The notes under the pieces were generated by a model. The model was not told where the DNA came from and ran no database searches. It saw only the letters and a list, made by a program, of their open reading frames with translations. Positions 1-5,445 of a stretch of DNA of 5,843 nt are shown piece after piece (position 1 is the stretch's first letter; each line of letters begins with the position of its first letter). A program made the translations under genes and the position numbers. The DNA is from Comamonadaceae bacterium. Its GTDB lineage: Bacteria > Pseudomonadota > Gammaproteobacteria > Burkholderiales > Burkholderiaceae_C. The stretch covers positions 1-5,843 of the forward strand of contig CANJXV010000169.1 in the NCBI GenBank assembly GCA_947478935.1. The letters run 5' to 3'.

Positions 1-2076
1 TACAGCCGCATGACCGACGGCAGCATGGTGCGCTTTGGCTGGGGCAGCAAACAAAGGCGCATACAAGCGGCGGAAATAGACGCCACCAGCGCAATTGCCG
101 AAGCCATCGCACAAGACAAAGAACTGAGCAAGCGCTTGCTGTATGCAGCGGGCGTGCCGGTGCCGCGTGGCCGCGCGGTGCGCAACGCAGACGACGCTTG
201 GACAGCGGCACAAGAGATAGGGCTACCGGTAGTGGTCAAGCCCCTGGACGGCAACCAGGGCAAGGGCGTGACAGTCAACATCCTGAACGAAGCCCAATTG
301 CGCGCCGCCTATGCGGTAGCCATCGAATTTCGGGACACCGTGTTGGTGGAGCGCTTTATGCCGGGTAATGACTTTCGCCTGCTGGTGGTGGGAGACAAAC
401 TGGTGGCCGCGGCGCGGCGCGATCCGCCCAAAGTGGTGGGCGACGGCGTGCATACCGTGGCGCAGTTGGTGGATATCGTCAATGCCGACCCGCGCCGGGG
501 CGATGGGCATGCCACCTCGCTGACCAAAATCCGCTTTGACGATATTGCCCGCAGCTGCTTGCGCAGCCAGGGTTTTGAGGCAGACTCGATTCCGGACAAG
601 GGCCAGCGCGTCAATTTGCGCAACAACGCCAATTTGTCCACCGGCGGCTCTGCCACCGACGTGACTGATGACGTGCATCCCGATGTGGCGGCCCGTGCGG
701 TGACCGCGGCGCATATGGTGGGCTTGCATATTTGTGGCGTAGACCTGGTATGCGACAGCATCTTGCGTCCGATTGAAGAACAAGGCGGTGGCGTGGTGGA
801 AGTTAATGCCGCGCCGGGCTTGCGCATGCACCTCAGCCCCTCTTTTGGCAAAGGCCGGGCCGTGGGCGAGGCCATCATGTCCAGCCTATTCAAAAACGGG
901 CAGGATGGCCGCATACCCATAGTCGCCGTAACCGGCACCAATGGCAAAACCACGACCGTGCGGCTGATTTCGCACCTGCTGGCCCAGCAAGGTTGGTGCG
1001 TCGGTATGACCAATACCGATGGCGTCTATGTGGACGGCCATTGCATTGATACCGGCGACTGCAGCGGCCCCAAAAGCGCGAAAAACGTTTTGCACCATCC
1101 CGATGTGGACGCGGCAGTGCTGGAAACAGCGCGCGGCGGTATCTTGCGCGAAGGCCTGGCCTTTGACAAATGCGATGTGGCCGTGGTGACCAATGTAGGC
1201 AGCGGCGACCATTTGGGGCTGAACTACATCACCACTGTCGATGAACTGGCCGTGCTCAAACGCGTGATTGTGCAAAACGTCGCTGCAAAGGGCACAGCGG
1301 TGCTCAATGCATCGGACCCGGTGGTAGCCGCTATGGCGGCCAAAACCAAAGGCGCGGTCACTTTTTTTGCACTCGACCAATACCACCCGGTGATGGCCAC
1401 ACACCGCGCGCAAGGTCATTCAGTGGTTTATGTGGAAAACGGCCAGATCGTGGCCGCCAGAGGAGCAGAAAAACATTATTTAAACCTGAGCGACATCCCC
1501 ATCACGCTAGGCGGCGCGATCAGTTTTCAAGTGGAAAATGTGATGGCCAGTGTGGCAGCCGTATGGGCACTGGGCCTGGACTGGGACACCATGCATGCGG
1601 GCCTAGCCAGTTTTTCCAGCGAAAACGACAATGCACAGGGGCGCTTTAATATCTTTGACTACAAAGGCGCGACCGTGATTGCCGACTATGGCCACAACCC
1701 AGACGCGATGGCAGCCCTGGTGCAAGCAGTGCAAGCCATGCCGGCGAGCCGCCGTTCGGTGGTCATCAGCGGGCCGGGCGACCGACGCGACGAGGACATC
1801 CGCCAAATCACCCAAATCTTGGGTAACGCGTTCGAAGAAGTGGTGATGTACGAGGACCAGTGCCAGCGCGGCCGATCCAATGGCGAGGTCATGGCTTTGC
1901 TGCGCGAGGGCTTAGTCAGTGCAACCAAGGCAACACAACGCAGCGAAATCTACGGCGAATTTTTAGCTATCGACACCGCCCTGTCGCACTTGCAGCCCGG
2001 TGAGTTGTGCCTGGTGTTAGTGGACCAGGTGCCACAAGCCATGGCGCATATTGCTGCGCGGATTGAGGCTTTGTAA
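1..2076 (+). CDS. cphA: Cyanophycin synthetase, 5'-truncated by window edge
   Basis: Makes cyanophycin, the Asp-Arg nitrogen/carbon storage polymer, by ATP-dependent addition of Asp to the backbone and Arg to its side chain, in the cytoplasm. The frame is open from base 1, giving 691 visible residues (counted from base 1). The ATG at base 10 is internal, because the text enters mid-protein at the family's GSKQRRIQAAE and AQDKEL motifs. An ATP-grasp domain follows, with KPLDGNQGKGV at 80-90 and EVNAAPGLRMH at 267-277. The Mur-ligase-like half has the P-loop TGTNGKTTT from 311, ETARGGILREGLAFD, EN at 512-513, YGHNPDAM from 563 and GDRRDED from 593. Cyanobacterial CphA is about 870 residues, so roughly 180 N-terminal residues are probably missing (inference). 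The gene converges on gpsA. Betaproteobacteria often carry tandem paralogues (CphA and CphA'); which one this is cannot be decided here. No lesion is seen. Confidence 0.95.
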   Translation, partial: YSRMTDGSMVRFGWGSKQRRIQAAEIDATSAIAEAIAQDKELSKRLLYAAGVPVPRGRAVRNADDAWTAAQEIGLPVVVKPLDGNQGKGVTVNILNEAQLRAAYAVAIEFRDTVLVERFMPGNDFRLLVVGDKLVAAARRDPPKVVGDGVHTVAQLVDIVNADPRRGDGHATSLTKIRFDDIARSCLRSQGFEADSIPDKGQRVNLRNNANLSTGGSATDVTDDVHPDVAARAVTAAHMVGLHICGVDLVCDSILRPIEEQGGGVVEVNAAPGLRMHLSPSFGKGRAVGEAIMSSLFKNGQDGRIPIVAVTGTNGKTTTVRLISHLLAQQGWCVGMTNTDGVYVDGHCIDTGDCSGPKSAKNVLHHPDVDAAVLETARGGILREGLAFDKCDVAVVTNVGSGDHLGLNYITTVDELAVLKRVIVQNVAAKGTAVLNASDPVVAAMAAKTKGAVTFFALDQYHPVMATHRAQGHSVVYVENGQIVAARGAEKHYLNLSDIPITLGGAISFQVENVMASVAAVWALGLDWDTMHAGLASFSSENDNAQGRFNIFDYKGATVIADYGHNPDAMAALVQAVQAMPASRRSVVISGPGDRRDEDIRQITQILGNAFEEVVMYEDQCQRGRSNGEVMALLREGLVSATKATQRSEIYGEFLAIDTALSHLQPGELCLVLVDQVPQAMAHIAARIEAL

Positions 2077-2086
2077 GCGCAAGGCT

Positions 2087-2114
2087 GGGGAGCGCTGCGG
2101 CTAGCGGCGCACCC
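2087..2114. terminator. Hairpin between convergent cphA and gpsA, possible bidirectional terminator
   Basis: GCGCTGC (2092-2098) pairs with GCGGCGC (2104-2110) around the loop GGCTA, with one G-U wobble. Past an A/A mismatch the stem extends by GGG (2088-2090) against CCC (2112-2114), giving about 10 pairs. It fills most of the 43-base gap between two convergent genes. No T-run follows on either strand, so it is not a classic intrinsic terminator. It may only pause polymerase or protect 3' ends. Confidence 0.35.
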
Positions 2115-2119
2115 ACAAC

Positions 2120-3130
2120 TTACATTTCAGCGGCAGGTTCGCGGCCCATCAAAGCGGCTAGCGCCTCGGTCGCTTGTAATTGGCCTTCGAGCAGCGCCAC
2201 CACACACTGGGTAATCGGCATCTGTACGCCCAATGTATCGGCGCGCTGCAACACGGTGCGTGCGCTGTACACGCCTTCGGCCACATGGCCCAGCGATTTC
2301 ACCGCTTGCTCCAGCGACTGGCCTTGCGCCAGCGCCAAACCGACAGACCGGTTGCGCGACAAATCGCCAGTAGCCGTCAAGACCAAGTCACCCAAGCCGC
2401 TCAGACCCATAAAGGTTTCCGCTTTTGCACCTAAGGCCAGCCCGAGGCGGGTCATCTCCGCCAGTCCACGCGTAATCAAGGCGGCGCGCGCATTCAGGCC
2501 TAAATGCAAGCCATCGCACAAACCGGTGGCAATGGCCATCACGTTTTTGACCGCACCGCCAACCTCCACACCCGCGACATCCTCGCTGGCATACACCCGC
2601 AAGTGTGGGCTGTGAAACGCATCCACTAGCGCACCGCGCACGCTGGCATGTGCGCTGGCAGCTACCAGCGCGGTGGGCTGACCCCGCGCCACCTCCATGG
2701 CAAAACTGGGGCCGCTGAGTACGCCAGCCCAAACGCCGGGCGCACACTGAGCCTGTATTTCATGGCCTAGCAAGCCTTGGCCACCCTGGATGATGGTGGC
2801 CTCAAAGCCTTTGCACAACCAGGCCACCGGCATGGTTGAATCTGCAAGCAGAACCAGCATGTCACGCAAGCCGGCCATGGGCGTGGCAATCACCACCAGG
2901 TCCTGGCTAGCCAGGTGGGCACGCAGATAGTTGCCTTGGAGTTGGCTGATGCGCAAGCCTTCAGGGAAGGCCAGGCCGGGCAGGTAGCGCGGATTGATTC
3001 GTTCGTTTTGCATGGCACGCTGCTGGCGCGCGTCGCGCGCCCACAAGGTGACGGTGTGCTGCGGCATGCGCGCTGCCGCCACGGCCAGCGCCGTGCCCCA
3101 AGCGCCCGCCCCTAAAACACTAATTTTCAT
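2120..3130 (-). CDS. gpsA: NAD(P)-dependent glycerol-3-phosphate dehydrogenase
   Basis: Cytoplasmic enzyme that reduces dihydroxyacetone phosphate to sn-glycerol-3-phosphate, the backbone for phospholipid synthesis. The 336-residue product has the usual family length. The N-terminal Rossmann fold opens with GAGAWGTA at 7-14. CKGFE at 106-110, LSGPSFAMEVARG at 138-150, the catalytic-lysine motif GGAVKNVMAIATG at 191-203 (K195), NARAALITRG at 213-222, GLSGLGDLVLT at 242-252 and SRNRSVG at 258-264 all match the family. The ATG is preceded on the minus strand by GGAG, 10 bases upstream, and the dinucleotide-binding motif begins at residue 7, so this start is sound. It is the last gene of the leftward cluster, 42 bases after secB with no terminator between them, so co-transcription with secB is likely. 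In E. coli gpsA is followed by cysE; here it meets convergent cphA. Confidence 0.97.
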   Translation of the reverse strand: MKISVLGAGAWGTALAVAAARMPQHTVTLWARDARQQRAMQNERINPRYLPGLAFPEGLRISQLQGNYLRAHLASQDLVVIATPMAGLRDMLVLLADSTMPVAWLCKGFEATIIQGGQGLLGHEIQAQCAPGVWAGVLSGPSFAMEVARGQPTALVAASAHASVRGALVDAFHSPHLRVYASEDVAGVEVGGAVKNVMAIATGLCDGLHLGLNARAALITRGLAEMTRLGLALGAKAETFMGLSGLGDLVLTATGDLSRNRSVGLALAQGQSLEQAVKSLGHVAEGVYSARTVLQRADTLGVQMPITQCVVALLEGQLQATEALAALMGREPAAEM

Positions 3131-3172
3131 GCGCTAGCGGCTCCGTGCGACATCCGGGAGCGGGCAGGCGCT

Positions 3173-3631
3173 TTATTGGGGCAAAGTGCCCGCCGCGCTG
3201 GTTTGCGCCACCTGGCTTTGCTGTTGCTCGTACATGGCCTGAAAGTTGATTTCCGACAAATGCACCGGCGGAAAGCCGCCGCGCTGAATCATGTCGGCCA
3301 CATTACCGCGCAAATAGGGATAGACGATTTGAGGGCAAGCAATACCCATGATCGGACCCATTTGATCTTCGGGGAGGTTGCGTACTTCAAAAATGCCGGC
3401 CTGTTTGATCTCCACCAAAAACACGGTTTTGTCTTTGATTTTGGTATGCACAGTGGCCGTGACACTGACTTCAAATACCCCTTCTGCCACCGGATTGGCT
3501 TCAATACCCAATTGAATATCCACAGAGGGTTGCTCCTGCTCGAGCAAGATGGCCGGAGAATTGGGCTGCTCCATTGACGCCTCTTTGAGGTAAACGCGTT
3601 GGATTTGGAAAACCGGGGCTTGTTCTGACAT
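3173..3631 (-). CDS. secB: Protein-export chaperone SecB
   Basis: Cytoplasmic tetrameric chaperone that keeps preproteins unfolded and hands them to SecA for export through SecYEG. From the ATG at 3631 the product is 152 residues, close to the family's usual length. Recognisable segments are FQIQRVYLKEAS at 8-19, PNSP at 23-26, ACPQIVYPYLRGNVADMIQRG at 98-118 (listed only as a landmark) and FPPVHLSEINFQAMYEQQ at 120-137, the most conserved part of the protein. The tail is Gln/Ala-rich, as in other SecB proteins. An in-frame ATG three codons earlier (3640) is less likely: the purine run GAAAG (3645-3641) abuts it directly but sits 9 bases from the chosen ATG, which gives MSEQ. It lies 130 bases downstream of grxC, behind a terminator-like hairpin, so it may have its own promoter (candidate at 3727-3735). 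Confidence 0.97.
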   Translation of the reverse strand: MSEQAPVFQIQRVYLKEASMEQPNSPAILLEQEQPSVDIQLGIEANPVAEGVFEVSVTATVHTKIKDKTVFLVEIKQAGIFEVRNLPEDQMGPIMGIACPQIVYPYLRGNVADMIQRGGFPPVHLSEINFQAMYEQQQSQVAQTSAAGTLPQ

Positions 3632-3650
3632 AGCGTGCATCTTTCAAATG

Positions 3651-3683
3651 AAAACAAAGCCCACCGTAAAAGCCGGTGGGCTT
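3651..3683 (-). terminator. Intrinsic terminator or attenuator between grxC and secB
   Basis: A perfect 10-bp inverted repeat, AAGCCCACCG (3657-3666) and CGGTGGGCTT (3674-3683), encloses a 7-base loop. Read leftward, the stem is followed by TGTTTT (3656-3651), an imperfect U-run, so the direction is that of the rhodanese-grxC transcript. The hairpin ends only about 20 bases before the secB ATG, inside what must be the secB leader if transcription comes from upstream. It either ends the rhodanese-grxC message or acts as a partial terminator before secB. Confidence 0.7.
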
Positions 3684-3726
3684 GTGGGATGGGGCGCAGC
3701 GGTATTTGAGGCCACTGTCGCCTTGA

Positions 3727-3735
3727 ATTATCGCA
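3727..3735 (-). promoter_or_regulatory. Candidate extended -10 promoter for secB-gpsA
   Basis: On the minus strand the gap after grxC contains TGCGATAAT, which is a TGn extension directly before a GATAAT -10 hexamer. No good -35 box is found at 16-18 bases (AGCCAG or TAGCCA at best), as is allowed for extended -10 promoters. A start near 3720 would give a secB leader of about 90 bases containing the 3651-3683 hairpin. Sequence match only. Confidence 0.35.
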
Positions 3736-3761
3736 GCAGGCCCGGATGGCTGGCTACAAGC

Positions 3762-4022
3762 TCAGGACCCGAGCAACAAGGGCATCAGGCCGCCCCGGCT
3801 ATCCAGGTCCATCAGGTCATCGCAGCCACCCACATGGGTGTCGCCGATAAAGATTTGCGGAACGGTGCGCCGTCCGGTGCGTTCCATCATGGCACTGCGC
3901 TCAGCAGGATTGGTATCGATACGGATTTCCTCGATAGCCTCCACGCCTTTGGATTTGAGAATACGCTTGGCCTGCACGCAATACGGGCAGACGGCGGTGG
4001 TGTACATCTTGACGTTTTGCAT
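3762..4022 (-). CDS. grxC: Glutaredoxin 3 (dithiol, CPYC)
   Basis: Small cytoplasmic thiol-disulfide oxidoreductase that uses glutathione to reduce disulfides and glutathionylated proteins. From the second of two adjacent ATGs it is 86 residues, a typical Grx3 length. The active site CPYC is at 12-15, the cis-proline motif TVPQIF at 53-58 and the glutathione-binding GGCDDL at 65-70, in canonical order of the thioredoxin fold. The first ATG (4025) is in frame and adds one Met, but GAGAG lies almost against it. The second ATG (4022) has better spacing and gives the usual MQNVKMYTT opening, so I chose it. The rhodanese stop is 39 bases upstream with no terminator seen, so the two are probably co-transcribed. 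A terminator-like hairpin lies downstream, before secB. Confidence 0.96.
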   Translation of the reverse strand: MQNVKMYTTAVCPYCVQAKRILKSKGVEAIEEIRIDTNPAERSAMMERTGRRTVPQIFIGDTHVGGCDDLMDLDSRGGLMPLLLGS

Positions 4023-4061
4023 CATTCTCTCAACGGGACAACTAGATTTTTGGAAGGCATT

Positions 4062-4469
4062 TCAGAGTTTTTCCAAAGGGAGCCCAGCGCTTTTCCAGGC
4101 CGCCAAACCACCACCGAGGGAATGGACCTGTTCATAGCCCAGGGTTTTGGCCGAGGCCACCGCACGGCCCGAACGAACTCCGGACTGGCACACCAAAATC
4201 AAAGGTAAACCCTTGTTTTTTACGGCTGCCGCCAACTTGGCAGGTAAGTCAGTCAGCGGGATATTTTTGGAGCCCACTATATGCCCGGCGGCAAATTCTG
4301 TGGGCTCACACACATCCACCACCACCGCTTTTTCTCGGTTGATCAATAACACTGCGTCGTTGGCGCTGAGGCCTGCGCTGACTGCGCCTTGCATCACCGG
4401 CGCTAGCAAAAGGGCACCGGAAATCAGGGCCAGGGTGATCAACATCCAGTTATCGAGAAGAAATTTCAC
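4062..4469 (-). CDS. Membrane-anchored rhodanese-like protein (YibN type), GTG start
   Basis: Single-domain rhodanese (sulfurtransferase fold) behind an N-terminal membrane anchor. From the GTG at 4469 it has 135 residues. Residues 8-26 (WMLITLALISGALLLAPVM) form one hydrophobic segment. The rhodanese domain follows from about 34, with VVVDVCEPTEFAAGHI at 49-64, NIPL, the active-site loop CQSGVRSG (catalytic Cys94) and GGGLAAWKSAGLPL near the end. The open frame runs back to an ATG at 4511, but that adds a polar 14-residue stretch with no membrane or domain match, whereas GTG has AAGGA six bases upstream. Position 54 is Cys where many rhodaneses have Arg (DVRE), giving a second Cys in the domain. 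First gene of the leftward cluster, corresponding by position to E. coli yibN. The physiological sulfur donor and acceptor are unknown. Confidence 0.93.
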   Translation of the reverse strand: MKFLLDNWMLITLALISGALLLAPVMQGAVSAGLSANDAVLLINREKAVVVDVCEPTEFAAGHIVGSKNIPLTDLPAKLAAAVKNKGLPLILVCQSGVRSGRAVASAKTLGYEQVHSLGGGLAAWKSAGLPLEKL

Positions 4470-4475
4470 TAGGGT

Positions 4476-4480
4476 TCCTT
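4476..4480 (-). promoter_or_regulatory. Ribosome binding site that fixes the rhodanese GTG start
   Basis: Minus-strand AAGGA, followed by six bases (ACCCTA) and then the GTG at 4469-4467. This is the best Shine-Dalgarno match in the region and decides the start against the upstream ATG at 4511. Confidence 0.75.
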
Positions 4481-4509
4481 GAGGGCGCGAGGAAGAGCAC
4501 AAAGTGAGC

Positions 4510-4515
4510 ATTTTA
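4510..4515 (-). promoter_or_regulatory. Candidate -10 box for rhodanese-grxC transcript
   Basis: Minus-strand TAAAAT, five of six matches to TATAAT, about 41 bases upstream of the rhodanese GTG. No convincing -35 hexamer or TGn extension precedes it. It lies inside the 4506-4523 inverted repeat. Weak, motif-only call. Confidence 0.25.
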
Positions 4516-4519
4516 GAAT
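4514..4519 (+). promoter_or_regulatory. Candidate -10 box for gpmA
   Basis: TAGAAT, five of six matches to TATAAT, 60 bases before the gpmA ATG, implying a leader of roughly 50-55 bases. No TTGACA-like -35 lies 16-18 bases upstream (GGAAGA at 17). It overlaps the inverted repeat and the opposite-strand -10 candidate, so the two divergent transcripts could compete or be jointly controlled. Weak, motif-only call. Confidence 0.3.
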
Positions 4520-4579
4520 GCTCTCGATCCCGCGCAGCCCGCGCGGCGGCAATCCCCTTTCATTCTCCCAATTCCTGCC

Positions 4580-5326
4580 ATGCACCAACTTGTATTGATA
4601 CGCCACGGCGAATCCACCTGGAATCTTGAAAACCGCTTTACCGGCTGGACCGATGTAGATCTGACGCCCAATGGCATCGAACAAGCGCAAAACGCAGGGC
4701 GCTTGCTTAAAGCCCAAGGCTATGCCTTTGATCTGGCCTACACCAGCATGCTCAAGCGGGCCACGCGAACCCTTTGGCATTGCCTGGACCACATGGACTG
4801 CACCTGGCTGCCGGTGGTGCACAGCTGGCGGCTAAATGAGCGCCATTACGGCGCTTTGCAAGGTTTGAATAAATCGGATACGGCGCGTCAGTACGGCGAG
4901 CAGCAGGTGCTGCTGTGGCGCCGTAGCTTTGACGTGCCGCCGCCAGCGCTAGAGCCCGCCGACCCGCGCTGGGAAGGCAGCGACCCCCGCTACGCCAAGC
5001 TGACCCAGGGCCAAGTTCCGCTGACCGAGTGCCTGAAAGACACTGTGGCGCGCGTGATGCCGTTTTGGCAGGAGTCCATCGCACCGGCTTTGCGTGCGGG
5101 CAAGCGCCCGGTGATCGCCGCGCATGGCAATTCCATAAGGGCGCTGGTCAAATACCTGGATAAAGTCGGGGACGATGACATCGTAGGAGTCAATATCCCC
5201 AACGGGATACCGCTGGTTTACGAACTGGACGCAGACCTGAAACCGATACGCCATTACTATTTGGGCGACGGCCAGGCCATCGCGCAAGCGGCGCAGGCGG
5301 TGGCGGCGCAGGGCAAAACGATTTGA
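4580..5326 (+). CDS. gpmA: 2,3-bisphosphoglycerate-dependent phosphoglycerate mutase
   Basis: Cytoplasmic glycolytic/gluconeogenic enzyme that interconverts 3- and 2-phosphoglycerate through a phosphohistidine. It is 248 residues, the normal dPGM length. The catalytic signature LIRHGESTWN begins at residue 6 (R8, H9 phosphorylated), with TGWTDVDLTPNG at 21-32, TSMLKRATRT at 55-64 (R60), LNERHYGALQGLNK at 85-98 (E87) and AHGNSIRALVKYL at 181-193 (H182, second catalytic His). All key residues are present. The ATG lies five codons before the signature, as expected, but no clear Shine-Dalgarno sequence precedes it: the bases before it are pyrimidine-rich (CTCCCAATTCCTGCC). It is transcribed away from the rhodanese cluster and toward ctpA. 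It is unrelated in fold to the cofactor-independent GpmM/GpmI that occupies this neighbourhood in enterics and pseudomonads. Confidence 0.97.
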   Translation: MHQLVLIRHGESTWNLENRFTGWTDVDLTPNGIEQAQNAGRLLKAQGYAFDLAYTSMLKRATRTLWHCLDHMDCTWLPVVHSWRLNERHYGALQGLNKSDTARQYGEQQVLLWRRSFDVPPPALEPADPRWEGSDPRYAKLTQGQVPLTECLKDTVARVMPFWQESIAPALRAGKRPVIAAHGNSIRALVKYLDKVGDDDIVGVNIPNGIPLVYELDADLKPIRHYYLGDGQAIAQAAQAVAAQGKTI

Positions 5327-5364
5327 CGGTGGTTCGGGGGATGCCCCTGCGATAGCTCAAGGTG

Positions 5365-5389
5365 GCGCCTTCAAGGGCACAATAGGCGC
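5365..5389 (+). promoter_or_regulatory. Possible ctpA promoter with flanking inverted repeat
   Basis: In the 119-base gap between gpmA and ctpA, GCGCCT (5365-5370) and AGGCGC (5384-5389) form a perfect 6-bp inverted repeat around 13 bases. The second arm adjoins a weak -10-like CACAAT (5379-5384). No good -35 is visible. The gap also holds a short GGGG-ATG-CCCC hairpin (5337-5347) just after the gpmA stop, with no T-run. Low confidence for any single element, so whether ctpA is transcribed separately from gpmA is open. Confidence 0.2.
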
Positions 5390-5445
5390 TTATCGTTGGC
5401 ATCTTGGCCATCAGGTACACAGGGATTAAGGAAACGGGAACGACT

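Larger units (their letters stand above)
4506..4523. repeat. Perfect inverted repeat in the divergent rhodanese/gpmA promoter region
   Basis: GAGCATT (4506-4512), TTAG (4513-4516), AATGCTC (4517-4523): seven perfect base pairs around a four-base spacer. It sits in the 110-base region between divergently transcribed genes and overlaps candidate -10 hexamers on both strands. This is the arrangement expected of a dimeric repressor's operator. It has no following T-run on either strand, so it is unlikely to be a terminator. No known regulator is assigned. Confidence 0.5.

Noticed and set aside
10..12. ATG at base 10 as the true cphA start
   Set aside because: The frame is open to base 1 and the protein enters in the middle of the family alignment, without the N-terminal domain. 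The gene is cut by the window edge, not naturally short.
223..1419. Long minus-strand open frames opposite cphA (223-831, 309-1013, 886-1419)
   Set aside because: They are antisense to a gene with strong continuous family motifs, overlap each other, and their translations are His/Arg/Ala-rich with no recognisable domain. They are typical shadow frames of a GC-rich gene.
3632..3640. secB start at the ATG three codons upstream (3640)
   Set aside because: The purine run GAAAG directly abuts it, leaving no ribosome spacing. The ATG at 3631 gives the standard MSEQ opening with 9-base spacing.
3648..4208. 186-codon plus-strand open frame spanning the secB-grxC gap, grxC and part of the rhodanese
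   Set aside because: It runs antisense through two well-supported genes and the terminator hairpin, with no domain resemblance.
4470..4511. Rhodanese start at the upstream in-frame ATG (4511)
   Set aside because: The extra 14 residues are polar and match nothing in the family. The GTG at 4469 has AAGGA at ideal spacing and places the membrane segment at the N-terminus. The ATG also lies within the promoter-region palindrome.
4469..4822. 117-codon minus-strand frame opposite the start of gpmA, reaching through the divergent region
   Set aside because: It covers the gpmA catalytic N-terminus on the opposite strand and the promoter region, and shows no motif of its own.
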